A DNA stretch of 64,000 nt from Prevotella sp. KH2C16 (lineage in GTDB: Bacteria > Bacteroidota > Bacteroidia > Bacteroidales > Bacteroidaceae): contig NZ_FOOW01000007.1 of NCBI RefSeq assembly GCF_900113305.1, forward strand, positions 1 to 64,000. The letters are read 5' to 3'. Each line of letters begins with the position of its first letter. Positions within the stretch are counted from its first letter, which is position 1. The position numbers were made by a program, and so were the translations under genes. Of the stretch, positions 43,510 to 52,568 are shown one piece after another. Below the pieces are notes generated by a model that saw only the letters and a program-made list of their open reading frames with translations, searched no databases and was not told the origin of the DNA.

Positions 43510-45264
43510 ATGAAAACGAATTATATATACAAAGGTGCGAAGGGACTGGCCGTCTTACCTCTCTGCCTTCTCGCCCTCGTCTTTTTTACCGGATGCAGCA
43601 ACTTCCTTGATGAGCACACTCCACAAGGAACGCTCAGCGACGACCAGGTGAAGACGCCTGAGAATGCCGACGCAATGGTTATCTCGGCCTATGCCATATT
43701 CACTTCGGCCGAGGATATCAACTCCTCCTTCTCCATGTGGAACTTCGATGTGCGCAGCGATGATGCCTACAAGGGCGGAAGCGGAACCAGCGATGGAGAT
43801 GTGTTCCATCAATTAGAGGTGGAGCAGGGAGTGCTTACTACTAACTGGAATATCAACGACATGTGGGTGCGCCTCTATAATGCCATCTCGCGTGTGAATA
43901 CGGCCATTGCCCTACTCAACCAGACTAATGACAGTTTCACCATGAAACAGCAACGCCTGGCTGAGATGAAGTATCTCCGTGCTTATGCCCACTTCCTTCT
44001 GAAGCGGCTCTACAAGCATATTCCGTTTATTGTCGACGAGAACATGAGCTACGACGACTACACCCAACTGTCCAATACGGAATATAGCAACGATGCAGGC
44101 TGGCAGGTTATCATCGACGACCTGATGGAAGCTTACAACACTCTGCCGCAGACCCAGGCTGACAAAGCTCGCCCCACAAAAGCGGCTGCAGCAGCCTTCC
44201 TGGCCAAGGTGTATCTCTACAAAGCCTACCATCAGGATGACGAGAAGAGCAATCAGGTAACATCTATCGATAAGGGCGATCTGGAGAAAGTCATCGAGTA
44301 TACCGACCCTTTGCTCTATACCAACTATGGTCTGGAGGATGACATTCATAACAACTTCCGTCCCGAGGACCAGTACGAGAACGGCAAGGAGAGCATCTGG
44401 GCCATCCAGTACTCGCACAATGACGGCTCCACTTATGGTAACCTCAACTGGAGCTATGGCCTCATCGTGCCCAACATTCCCGATGTTACCGACGGCGGTA
44501 CTGATTTCTACAAGCCGTCGCAGAATCTGGTGAATGCTTTCCGCACCGATGCCTCGGGCCTGCCTTTGCTTGACAATTTTAACGCCAGGGACTACGACAA
44601 GGCCATCGACAATGCCGACCCTCGCCTTTTTCTCACCGTAGGAATGCCCGGGCTTCCCTATGAGTTCAATGCCAACTTTATCATGGATCGCACCAGTACC
44701 TGGAGTCGTTCAAATGGACTCTATGGTTATTATGTTACGCTGAAGCAGAACATCGACCCCGACTTGATAGGTACCTATCTTATCAAGGGCTCCTACTGGG
44801 CCAGCCCGATGAATCGTATTGTGTTCCGCTACGCCGATGTCTTACTGGAGCGTGCCGAGGCTTATGCACAGCTCGGTAATGCAGGACAGGCCATACAGCT
44901 CGTCAACGAATTGCGCACCCGCGCCGCAGGAAGTACCCAGATGATTTCCAACTACCACAGCAGATATGGAGTGAACATCTATGTGAGAAACTATACCGGC
45001 AACTACGACAAAGAACAGGCTCTCAAGATTGTGAAGATGGAACGCCGACTTGAGCTCGGAATGGAAAGCGAGCGCTTCTTCGACCTCGTGCGATGGGGCG
45101 AGGCAGCCACCGTGCTCAACAAGTATTATGCAGAAGAGGCCAACGACTGTGCAATCTACAGCAGCGCCAAGTTCACGGCCAACAAGGATGAATACCTGCC
45201 TATCCCTTATTCGCAGATTGCGGCTTCCAACGGACACTACACCCAGAACATCGGTAACTGGTAA
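43510..45264 (+). CDS. susD: SusD/RagB-family surface lipoprotein
   Basis: A 584-residue lipoprotein (signal ending FFTGC, Cys30 region, followed by SNFLDEHTPQGTLSDDQ) with the helical TPR-like SusD fold: YLRAYAHFLLKRLYKHIPFI, then RYADVLLERAEAYAQLGN and the C-terminal RRLELGMESERFFDLVRWG. SusD lids the SusC barrel and binds glycan at the cell surface. The open frame reaches up to 43456, but the ATG at 43510 starts the signal peptide. It lies 40 bp after susC in the same operon. Confidence 0.95.
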   Translation: MKTNYIYKGAKGLAVLPLCLLALVFFTGCSNFLDEHTPQGTLSDDQVKTPENADAMVISAYAIFTSAEDINSSFSMWNFDVRSDDAYKGGSGTSDGDVFHQLEVEQGVLTTNWNINDMWVRLYNAISRVNTAIALLNQTNDSFTMKQQRLAEMKYLRAYAHFLLKRLYKHIPFIVDENMSYDDYTQLSNTEYSNDAGWQVIIDDLMEAYNTLPQTQADKARPTKAAAAAFLAKVYLYKAYHQDDEKSNQVTSIDKGDLEKVIEYTDPLLYTNYGLEDDIHNNFRPEDQYENGKESIWAIQYSHNDGSTYGNLNWSYGLIVPNIPDVTDGGTDFYKPSQNLVNAFRTDASGLPLLDNFNARDYDKAIDNADPRLFLTVGMPGLPYEFNANFIMDRTSTWSRSNGLYGYYVTLKQNIDPDLIGTYLIKGSYWASPMNRIVFRYADVLLERAEAYAQLGNAGQAIQLVNELRTRAAGSTQMISNYHSRYGVNIYVRNYTGNYDKEQALKIVKMERRLELGMESERFFDLVRWGEAATVLNKYYAEEANDCAIYSSAKFTANKDEYLPIPYSQIAASNGHYTQNIGNW

Positions 45265-45330
45265 TCGTCGGGAGTGATAACAAACTATCATTCAAGAATG
45301 ATTAATGAATCGTTTAAAGACAAAATAGCA

Positions 45331-46758
45331 ATGAAAAAGAACAATATATATATAATAAAGGTAGTAAAGGTTCTGTACCTTTTGCCTCTTTGCCTTTTGG
45401 CCTTTCTGTTCCTGACAGGTTGCAACAGCGACAACACAAGCGACCTGCAACTTGAGGGTAACTGTATGGTCGAGGCACTGAAACTCGACAGCTATGAAGG
45501 CAATGTCGACCTGAAGACGCGCACCATTACCGTGCGTCTGCCCGAAGTCTATGAGACATCAGCCATGAAGCTAACGGCTCTCCAACTGTCGCCGGGAGCC
45601 ACCTGCGATGTATCGGAAGGCGCAACGCTCAACATGGATGCTCCTAAGACACTCCATGTGAAGAATGGCGATGTGTTCATCGACTGGACGCTCAGTGTGC
45701 TTCACGATGAGGCTCGCATCACTCAGTTTGTGCTTAACGACATTTATACAGGCACCATAGACCAAGATGCCAAGACCATCACAGCCTATGTACCGGCATC
45801 GATTGGGGTAGAGAGTCTGGTGCCCACCATTATCTATAGTGCCAACGCCACCATCACACCGGCTTCAGGCGTGCCACAGGACTTCACCAATCCCGTTACT
45901 TATAAGGTAACCAACAATTCGGCCGAGAGCACTTATACCGTAACCGTCCATGCCATCGACAAGCCGAAGGCTCTCTTCGTAGGCGACGCAGCCAACATGA
46001 ACGACCTCGATCCAGAGGCAAAAGAAGCTTGCCTGTGGATGCTGTCAAATGTGTCCAGCTCGCTCTATGCATCGTTTGCCGATTTGCAGGCCGAATCCGT
46101 AGACCTCTCTGAGTGCAAGGTCATCTGGTGGCATTATCATGTAGATGGTGGTGTCGATGGCCATGATGCCTTCGCTGCAAAGGCCAAGGGGGCACTGGCG
46201 GCCAAGAATGAGCTGCGCAAGTTCTATGAGAACGGAGGTTCTTTGTTCCTCACGCGCTATGCCACTAACCTGCCATCTTTCATCGGAGCAACGGGCAGTG
46301 ACGAATGGACAACGCCCAATAACTGCTGGGGACAGGACGAAGATAAGGCAGAGCTCTGTGGGGGACCGTGGACATTCCGTATCTTTAACGGGCAGAACGC
46401 ACATCCTCTGTGGCAGGGTCTCATTGCCGGCGACAATGCCGATGAAGTCTATTGCACCGATGCCGGCTACCATATCACCAACTCTACAGCACAGTATCAT
46501 GTGGGTACCGACTGGGGCGACTATCCCGACTATAACGCATGGACGACGCGCACAGGTGCCGAAGTTCTCGGTGTGGGCGGCGATGGTGCCATCGTGGCAT
46601 GGGAGTATCCTGCAACGGCAGGCAAGGGCGGCATTATATGCATCGGCTCAGGCTGTTTCGACTGGTATTCCTACACCTTCGAGGCTGGCTATACGGAGAA
46701 CTACCACAAGAACATCTCTACCATTGCAAAGAACGCATTCAATTACCTAACGAAATAA
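45331..46758 (+). CDS. probable surface glycan-binding lipoprotein of the fructan locus
   Basis: A 475-residue lipoprotein (signal ending LFLTGC; Cys29 followed by NSDNTSD, surface-export type). N-terminal part has two Ig-like or DUF-type beta domains (ALKLDSYEGNVDLKTRTITVRLP, ITQFVLNDIYTGTIDQDAKTITAYVP); the C-terminal part (about 230-470, VGDAANMNDLDPEAKEACLWML ... GGIICIGSGCFDWYSY) may be the DUF4960 domain seen beside GH32 genes, an assignment I hold only loosely. Position between susD and a surface GH32 matches the levan-binding protein BT1761 of B. thetaiotaomicron. The ATG at 45331 starts the signal peptide. Confidence 0.8.
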   Translation: MKKNNIYIIKVVKVLYLLPLCLLAFLFLTGCNSDNTSDLQLEGNCMVEALKLDSYEGNVDLKTRTITVRLPEVYETSAMKLTALQLSPGATCDVSEGATLNMDAPKTLHVKNGDVFIDWTLSVLHDEARITQFVLNDIYTGTIDQDAKTITAYVPASIGVESLVPTIIYSANATITPASGVPQDFTNPVTYKVTNNSAESTYTVTVHAIDKPKALFVGDAANMNDLDPEAKEACLWMLSNVSSSLYASFADLQAESVDLSECKVIWWHYHVDGGVDGHDAFAAKAKGALAAKNELRKFYENGGSLFLTRYATNLPSFIGATGSDEWTTPNNCWGQDEDKAELCGGPWTFRIFNGQNAHPLWQGLIAGDNADEVYCTDAGYHITNSTAQYHVGTDWGDYPDYNAWTTRTGAEVLGVGGDGAIVAWEYPATAGKGGIICIGSGCFDWYSYTFEAGYTENYHKNISTIAKNAFNYLTK

Positions 46759-46765
46759 AAACCTT

Positions 46766-48352
46766 ATGAAAAAGATGATATATTCATTCGCAGTCATGCT
46801 GTCGGCTCTGTCGCTGACAGCATGCAGCAGCGACAATTTTGCTGCCGATCCTGAGAAAGACTGGGCTGGTACCACCGAGTTCTTCACCTCTACCGAAGAG
46901 AAAGGTTTCGCCACCTACTATAAGCCCGCTATCGGACGCGTGGGCGACCCGATGCCTTTCTATGATCAGAAGGCAGCCCACTTCAAGGTGCTCTACCTGC
47001 AGGACTATGAAATCAACGACAGTTATCGCTATCATCCCATCTGGGGCGTTGCCACAAACGACGGTGCCAACTATGAGTCGATAGGCGAGGTGCTGCCCGT
47101 GAATGCTTCCGCCGAGGCCCAGGATGCGGCACTTGGAACAGGTTGCTGCGTCTATAACGAGAGCGACGGACTTTATTATATCTACTATACTGGCCACAAC
47201 CCGAGGTGCAAGAACACCGAAGCTGTCATGCGTGCCACTTCGCCCGATTTCAAGACATGGACCAGAGACAACGCCTGGATGCTGAAGGGCGACGACTACG
47301 GATTCTCTTCCGTTGACTTCCGCGACCCTCAGATATTCAAGGGAGACGACGGCCTTTGGCACATGGTCATTGCCAGCAACCTGAAGTTTGCCGAGTTCAC
47401 CTCTGCCGACCTGAAGAGCTGGAAGTATGAGTCGCAGTTCCCCATGATCTGGGATCGCATGTGCGAGTGCCCCGACATCTTCAAGATGGGCGACTGGTGG
47501 TATCTCGTCTATAGCGAAGCCTATAAGAGCACATGGAGCCGTAAGGTGAAATACATGATGGCCAAGTCGTGGGATGCCCTGAAGGCTTGTTTCAACGATC
47601 CCGGAGCTAACTGGCCCAAGGACGGCCATGAAGGAGTGCTCGACAGCCGGGCATTCTATGCCGGCAAGACGGCTTCTAACGGCACCAACCGCTACATCTG
47701 GGGGTGGTGTCCCTATCGCACGGGAGCCAATATCTATGAGCAAAACATCAATGTCGGCACATCCGAGCCTAACTGGGGCGGTGCACTCGTTTGTCACAAG
47801 GTCATCCAGCACTCTGACGGAACGCTCACTTTGGGGAAGGTCGAGGCCATTGACGCTAAATACAATCAGGCAAAGGATGTGGCCTTGAAGGCTCAGCGGG
47901 GGGTAAGCCAGTCGGGCGATAGCTATGCTCTTGCAGGCGATGCCTATGCGCTCTTCGGCCGGTTGGGTGCTCACAACAAACTGTCGTTCACTGTGAAGAC
48001 TGGCAGCGCTACCGACAAGTTTGGCATCTCGCTTGTCCGCGGCTCCGAATCAAAGAAGTACTATACCATGGTGGTGAATCCTGAGAATGAGAACACCCGC
48101 AAGGTAAACTTCGAGGAAGAGGGTCCCGAGGGAAAGGGGTTCATCGAGGGCATCGACGGCTATCCTTTCAGCCGTCCGTCCGACAATACCTACAACATTA
48201 CCCTCTACACCGACAACAGCGTTATCACGATGTACATCAACGATGTTTGTGCTTACACCCAGCGTATCAGCGGCATTGCGAAGAACTGCTGGAGCATCAA
48301 TGCCTATGGAGGAAGCATCACCGTTAGCAACCTTACCGTCAGCGAATATTGA
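46766..48352 (+). CDS. surface lipoprotein GH32-like fructan hydrolase, divergent motifs
   Basis: A 528-residue lipoprotein (signal ending LSLTAC, Cys20, then SSDNFAADPEKD, surface-export type). It has the GH32 five-blade propeller but with an altered first motif: instead of WMNDPN there is RVGDPMPFY (59-66, candidate nucleophile Asp61); RDP (186-188) and CECPD (233-237, candidate acid/base Glu234) are kept. A C-terminal beta-sandwich (about 370-528) follows. By position it corresponds to the surface endo-acting GH32 of Bacteroides levan loci (BT1760). Begins 7 bp after the preceding gene. Whether it cleaves levan, inulin or other fructan is unknown. Confidence 0.85.
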   Translation: MKKMIYSFAVMLSALSLTACSSDNFAADPEKDWAGTTEFFTSTEEKGFATYYKPAIGRVGDPMPFYDQKAAHFKVLYLQDYEINDSYRYHPIWGVATNDGANYESIGEVLPVNASAEAQDAALGTGCCVYNESDGLYYIYYTGHNPRCKNTEAVMRATSPDFKTWTRDNAWMLKGDDYGFSSVDFRDPQIFKGDDGLWHMVIASNLKFAEFTSADLKSWKYESQFPMIWDRMCECPDIFKMGDWWYLVYSEAYKSTWSRKVKYMMAKSWDALKACFNDPGANWPKDGHEGVLDSRAFYAGKTASNGTNRYIWGWCPYRTGANIYEQNINVGTSEPNWGGALVCHKVIQHSDGTLTLGKVEAIDAKYNQAKDVALKAQRGVSQSGDSYALAGDAYALFGRLGAHNKLSFTVKTGSATDKFGISLVRGSESKKYYTMVVNPENENTRKVNFEEEGPEGKGFIEGIDGYPFSRPSDNTYNITLYTDNSVITMYINDVCAYTQRISGIAKNCWSINAYGGSITVSNLTVSEY

Positions 48353-48402
48353 TAAGTCTGCTTCACTTATGGACATAATACTAATTAATAAGGAATAAGA
48401 AG

Positions 48403-48413
48403 AAATCGTTCAT
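48403..48413 (+). promoter_or_regulatory. AAATCGTTCAT box upstream of the second GH32 gene
   Basis: The 11-mer AAATCGTTCAT is identical to 40212-40222 upstream of susC. It lies 88 bp before the -7 box here and 90 bp before it at susC. Further hairpins (GTTTTG-CGTTT-CAAAAC near 48461-48477) fill the rest of the leader region. Confidence 0.55.
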
Positions 48414-48490
48414 CCAGTGGCGTTTCTGTTTCATGCAACAAAAATGCCATTGAATGGGTGGTTTTGCGTTTCAAAACGAAAAGGAATCAC

Positions 48491-48498
48491 TATCTTTG
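48491..48498 (+). promoter_or_regulatory. promoter -7 element of the GH32-permease-fructokinase genes
   Basis: TATCTTTG, 33 bp upstream of the ATG at 48532; no clear -33 TTG, as at susC. Confidence 0.65.
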
Positions 48499-48531
48499 CA
48501 GAAGGAATCCTATAACTATCAACAAATCTAC

Positions 48532-50217
48532 ATGAAGAGAAAAATCCAAACCATGGCACTCTGCCTCCTCGCCGGCGTATCGCTGTCGCACGCACAGACC
48601 TTCCTGAGTCAGAACCATGCAATGAAGCGCGTCAAGACAACCGAGAAGTATCTTCTCCTCCCCGTGGAGGAAAGTGAGGGCATCGCCCACATTCGCGTCT
48701 TGAAGGACAACCGGCTCGTGAAGGAGTTCAACTGTAAACTGGCCATCAACAAGACCGATTACCAGGTGCCTCTCGACCTCAGCGAGTTCGGCGGCGACCT
48801 GCTGCTCGACATCCAGTTTCCCGGCGATACGCGTACCACGGGTGTCATCCGCGACTTTGCCTGCTGGCAGGAAATGAAGGTGGCAGACAATTTCGACACG
48901 ACAAACCGCGAGAAGTATCGCCCAGCTTATCATCACACGCCCCTCTACGGATGGATGAACGACCCGAACGGCATGTTCTATAAGGACGGCGTCTGGCATC
49001 TTTATTTCCAGTATAACCCCTATGGGTCGCAATGGGAGAACATGACCTGGGGGCACAGCACCTCTACCGACCTCACCCATTGGACCTATGAAGGGGAAGC
49101 CATCACGCCCGATGCCCTCGGCACCATCTTTAGCGGATGCTGCGTAGTGGACAAGGCGAATACGGCGGGATTCGGCAAAGATGCCGTCGTAGCTTTCTAT
49201 ACCTCGGCCGGGGCGTCGCAGACGCAGAGCATGGCGTATAGCACTGATGACGGGAAAAACTTCACGAAGTATGCCGGCAACCCCGTCATCACGAGCAATA
49301 TGCCAGACTTCCGCGACCCCAACGCCTTCTGGAACGACGAGCTGGGGCAGTGGAACCTTATCCTCGCTGCCGGGCAGCAGATGAACATCTACAGTTCGAA
49401 GGACCTGAAGGAGTGGAAATACGAGAGCAGTTTCGGCGAAGGCTACGGAAGCCACGGCGGCGTATGGGAGTGTCCAGACCTGCTGCGGATGGGCGACAAG
49501 TGGGTGCTCGTGTGCAACATCAATCCCGGCGGACCTTTCGGAGGCTCTGCCACGCAGTATTTCGTGGGCACATTCGACGGGCACAAGTTTACCTGCGACT
49601 CCGCCCCTGGCGTTACCAAGTGGATGGACTATGGGAAAGACCATTATGCCACGGTGGCCTTCGACAACGCTCCCGACGGCCGCCACATCGTGTTGCCGTG
49701 GATGAGCAACTGGCAGTATGCCAACCAGGTGCCCACGCGCCAGTTCCGTTCAGCCAACGGCCTGCCGCGCGACCTTGGCCTCTTCACCTATCGGGGCGAG
49801 TACTATGTAAGCGTGAAGCCCTCGCCGGAGGTGTTTGTCTCGTTTGTGGCGAAGTCTTCTGCCAAGCTTTCTCCCGCGGCCTATCTGGAGGTAACGGATG
49901 TGAAAACCAACGCTTCCATCACCCTGAGCAACGCTAAGGGCGAGCGCGTGGTGATGACCTACAACGGCATGGACGAGACATTCAGCATGAATCGCGACGC
50001 AAGCGGCCTCTCCGATTTCAGCACCGACTTCAAGTGTACGACCGTGGCACCTACCTACGGCGCCGTCAAGGCCATGCAGATCTTCGTCGACCACAGCAGT
50101 ATAGAAGCCTTTGATGCCGACGGCAAGATGGCCATGACCAACCTCGTGTTCCCCTCCGAGCCGTATGACAGGATAGCCGCCAAGGGCTGCAAGGTGAAGA
50201 TTCACGCCTTGAAATGA
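48532..50217 (+). CDS. GH32 fructanase/beta-fructosidase, periplasmic
   Basis: A 561-residue GH32 enzyme with a cleavable signal peptide (ending SHAQ) and no lipobox cysteine, so probably periplasmic. All catalytic motifs are classical: GWMNDPNG (140-147, nucleophile Asp144), FRDPNAFW (260-267, Asp262) and WECPD (312-316, acid/base Glu313); FQYNPYG and WGHSTSTDLTHW are also typical. A C-terminal beta-sandwich (about 430-561) follows. It likely releases fructose from imported fructan oligomers. An open frame extends up to 48454, but the ATG at 48532 starts the signal peptide after the promoter. Confidence 0.94.
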   Translation: MKRKIQTMALCLLAGVSLSHAQTFLSQNHAMKRVKTTEKYLLLPVEESEGIAHIRVLKDNRLVKEFNCKLAINKTDYQVPLDLSEFGGDLLLDIQFPGDTRTTGVIRDFACWQEMKVADNFDTTNREKYRPAYHHTPLYGWMNDPNGMFYKDGVWHLYFQYNPYGSQWENMTWGHSTSTDLTHWTYEGEAITPDALGTIFSGCCVVDKANTAGFGKDAVVAFYTSAGASQTQSMAYSTDDGKNFTKYAGNPVITSNMPDFRDPNAFWNDELGQWNLILAAGQQMNIYSSKDLKEWKYESSFGEGYGSHGGVWECPDLLRMGDKWVLVCNINPGGPFGGSATQYFVGTFDGHKFTCDSAPGVTKWMDYGKDHYATVAFDNAPDGRHIVLPWMSNWQYANQVPTRQFRSANGLPRDLGLFTYRGEYYVSVKPSPEVFVSFVAKSSAKLSPAAYLEVTDVKTNASITLSNAKGERVVMTYNGMDETFSMNRDASGLSDFSTDFKCTTVAPTYGAVKAMQIFVDHSSIEAFDADGKMAMTNLVFPSEPYDRIAAKGCKVKIHALK

Positions 50218-50291
50218 AAGCGGCAACCGCCCGCACGGGCAAAAAACATCATAGAAAAGAAAACAAAACCCTTTAAGCTAAAAACATAAAC

Positions 50292-51452
50292 ATGTCTAAA
50301 GTAAACAAGTTCGCCATCATACCGGTCATGCTCTGCTTCTTCTGCATGGGCTTCGTAGACCTGGTAGGCAGTGCCTCCAACTATGTGAAGGAAGACCTGG
50401 CGCTCACCAATGCCGAGGCCAACATCTTCCCGTCGCTCGTCTTTTTCTGGTTCTTGATCTTCTCCGTGCCCACGGGCATGCTGATGAACAAGATCGGGCG
50501 CAAGAAGACCGTGTTGCTCAGTCTCCTCGTTACAGTGGTCTCCCTCATTCCTCCCATCTTCGGCGAGTCCTATCTCGTGATGCTGATATCCTTCTCGTTG
50601 CTGGGCATCGGCAACGCCCTGATGCAGACTTCGCTCAACCCGCTGGTGGCCACGGTCTTGAAGGGCGGCAACCTCGCGTCTACGCTCACCTTCGGGCAGT
50701 TCGTCAAGGCCATCGCCTCTATCTCGGCTCCCACCATCTTCAGCTGGGGCTTCGCCGCCGCCATTCCCACCCTGGGACTTAGCTGGCGCATCCTTTTCCC
50801 CATCTTCGCGGTGATAGGCACGCTGTCCACGCTGTGGCTGCTCGCCACGCCTATCGAGGAGAAGCCTGCCCAGGGCAAGCCCAGCACCTTCATAGAGTGC
50901 TTCAAGCTGATGGGCATGCCTATCGTGCTGCTCAGCTTCCTCGGCATCATGTGCCATGTGGGAATCGATGTGGGCACCAACACCACGGCTCCCCGCATCC
51001 TCATGGAGCGGCTGAATGTGTCGGTGGGCGACGCCACCTTTGCCACCACGCTCTACTTCATCTTCCGCACCATAGGCTGTCTTACGGGCTCGTTCTTCCT
51101 GCGCGTGATGAACAACAAGGTGTTCTTCATCATTTCTGTCTCCATGATGGCGCTCTCCATGGTCGGCCTTTCGGTAGGAACCACCAAGGCGGTGCTCTAC
51201 ACGGCCATAGCCCTCGTCGGTTACGGCAACAGCAATGTTTTCTCCATGGTCTTTGCCCGTGCCTTGCAGAGCGTGCCTGAGAAGCAGAACGAGGTGAGCG
51301 GACTCATGATTATGGGTCTCTTCGGCGGCACCGTGTTCCCGCTGATCATGGGCCGGGTGAGCGACCTCATGGGGCAGATGGGTGCCGTGCTGGTCATGGC
51401 CGTCGGCGTAATCTATCTTTTCAGCTATATTCCACGAATGAACAAAAAATAA
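50292..51452 (+). CDS. MFS sugar permease, probable fructose importer
   Basis: A 386-residue major facilitator protein with 12 hydrophobic segments; NKIGRKKTVL after helix 2 is the MFS loop motif. It resembles the fucose/glucose-galactose permease branch. In the Bacteroides levan locus the equivalent gene (BT1758) imports fructose across the inner membrane; the same position here, between the periplasmic GH32 and fructokinase, supports that role. 74 bp after the GH32 gene and 9 bp before the kinase gene. Confidence 0.9.
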   Translation: MSKVNKFAIIPVMLCFFCMGFVDLVGSASNYVKEDLALTNAEANIFPSLVFFWFLIFSVPTGMLMNKIGRKKTVLLSLLVTVVSLIPPIFGESYLVMLISFSLLGIGNALMQTSLNPLVATVLKGGNLASTLTFGQFVKAIASISAPTIFSWGFAAAIPTLGLSWRILFPIFAVIGTLSTLWLLATPIEEKPAQGKPSTFIECFKLMGMPIVLLSFLGIMCHVGIDVGTNTTAPRILMERLNVSVGDATFATTLYFIFRTIGCLTGSFFLRVMNNKVFFIISVSMMALSMVGLSVGTTKAVLYTAIALVGYGNSNVFSMVFARALQSVPEKQNEVSGLMIMGLFGGTVFPLIMGRVSDLMGQMGAVLVMAVGVIYLFSYIPRMNKK

Positions 51453-51461
51453 AGAATCACT

Positions 51462-52343
51462 ATGAAACATGTAATTGTAGGCCTCGGCGAAGCGTTGTGG
51501 GACTGTCTTCCCGAAGGCAAGAAACTTGGTGGAGCACCCGCAAACTTTGCCTACCATGCCGGCCAGTTCGGTCATGACACCTACGCAATCAGTGCCGTCG
51601 GCACCGACGCCTTGGGCGACGAGACGCTGGCCGCCTTCGATAGCAAGCAGGTAAAGTATATCATGCCGCGCGTAGACTATCCCACGGGCACCGTGCAAGT
51701 GGAGCTCGACGCGCAGGGCGTGCCTACCTATGAAATCAAGGAAGGCGTGGCATGGGACCACATTCCCTTCACGCCCGAGATAGAAAATGCGGCAAAGAAC
51801 TGCCGTGCCGTGTGCTTCGGCTCGCTTGCCCAGCGCAGCAGCGTGAGCAAGCAGACCATCCACCGCTTTCTGGATGCCACTCCGAAGGACTGTCTGAAGA
51901 TATTCGACATCAACCTCAGGCAGAATTTCTATACGCGGGAGGTCATCTGCGACTCGATGAGACAGTGCAACATCCTCAAGATCAACGACGAGGAGCTGGT
52001 GTCCATCGGGCGCATGTTTGGCTATCCGGGACTCGACATGGAGAACAAGTGCTGGCTCCTTCTGGGCAAGTATAATCTCGACATGCTCGTGCTCACCTGC
52101 GGCGTCAACGGCTCTTATGTCTTCGCGCCGAACATGAAGACCTTCCAGGAAACGCCCAAGGTGGAGGTTGCCGACACCGTGGGTGCGGGCGACTCTTTCA
52201 CCGGAGCCTTCGCCTCGGCCATCCTTGCCGGCATGCCCATCCCCGATGCCCACAAGCTGGCAGTGGATGTGAGTGCCTTCGTGTGCACGCAGAGCGGTGC
52301 GATGCCGCGGCTTCCCAAGAAGTTGACGGATAGGATAAAGTAA
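51462..52343 (+). CDS. PfkB-family fructokinase
   Basis: A 293-residue ribokinase-fold sugar kinase. GEALWDCLPEGKKLGGAPANFAYHAG (9-34) is the sugar-binding N-terminal signature and DTVGAGDSFTGAF (238-250, catalytic base Asp244) the PfkB signature 2. It phosphorylates fructose released by the GH32 enzymes; the matching gene in B. thetaiotaomicron is BT1757. Last gene of the fructan locus. Normal length. Confidence 0.93.
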   Translation: MKHVIVGLGEALWDCLPEGKKLGGAPANFAYHAGQFGHDTYAISAVGTDALGDETLAAFDSKQVKYIMPRVDYPTGTVQVELDAQGVPTYEIKEGVAWDHIPFTPEIENAAKNCRAVCFGSLAQRSSVSKQTIHRFLDATPKDCLKIFDINLRQNFYTREVICDSMRQCNILKINDEELVSIGRMFGYPGLDMENKCWLLLGKYNLDMLVLTCGVNGSYVFAPNMKTFQETPKVEVADTVGAGDSFTGAFASAILAGMPIPDAHKLAVDVSAFVCTQSGAMPRLPKKLTDRIK

Positions 52344-52398
52344 TTCTTCTTTTAAAACGCCGCTTCTGGCGGCAATCGGTAATCTTTTTATAGTGTCC

Positions 52399-52432
52399 GC
52401 CCCGTGTCAAACAAGTTTTGATGCGGGGCTTT
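52399..52432. terminator. possible terminator after the fructan locus
   Basis: GCCCCG (52399-52404) pairs with CGGGGC (52424-52429), with an inner stem TCAAA/TTTGA; a short TTT follows on the plus strand. Weak T-tract, so moderate confidence. It overlaps the end of the small frame on the minus strand. Confidence 0.5.
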
Positions 52433-52559
52433 CCTGCTTCTCGGCGGTAGGATTTCCCTCTTTGCGCAGTCTTCTTTGCACAGCCTTGAACAGCATAGGA
52501 TTGCCCACGGGGTGGAGGATTGTTTCGAAAATCCGTCCTGATAGCAGGCGGCGAGGCAT
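52407..52559 (-). CDS. possible small protein, 50 residues
   Basis: An open frame of 50 codons, basic (MPRRLLSGRIFETILHPVGN at the start, then FKAVQRRLRKEG), beginning 9 bp after the stop of the PorT-like gene and in the same frame. It could be a small downstream gene, or a former C-terminal extension of that gene separated by a stop codon. I recognise no family. Low confidence that it is expressed. The rest of 52344-52568 shows only the hairpin at 52399-52429. Confidence 0.3.
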   Translation of the reverse strand: MPRRLLSGRIFETILHPVGNPMLFKAVQRRLRKEGNPTAEKQESPASKLV

Positions 52560-52568
52560 TGAGAAGGA

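Noticed and set aside
50202..52253. 683-codon open frame on the minus strand
   Set aside because: It is fully antisense to the MFS permease and fructokinase genes, both of which have complete conserved motifs; its composition (rich in His, Glu, Gly, Arg) is that of a GC-driven shadow frame.
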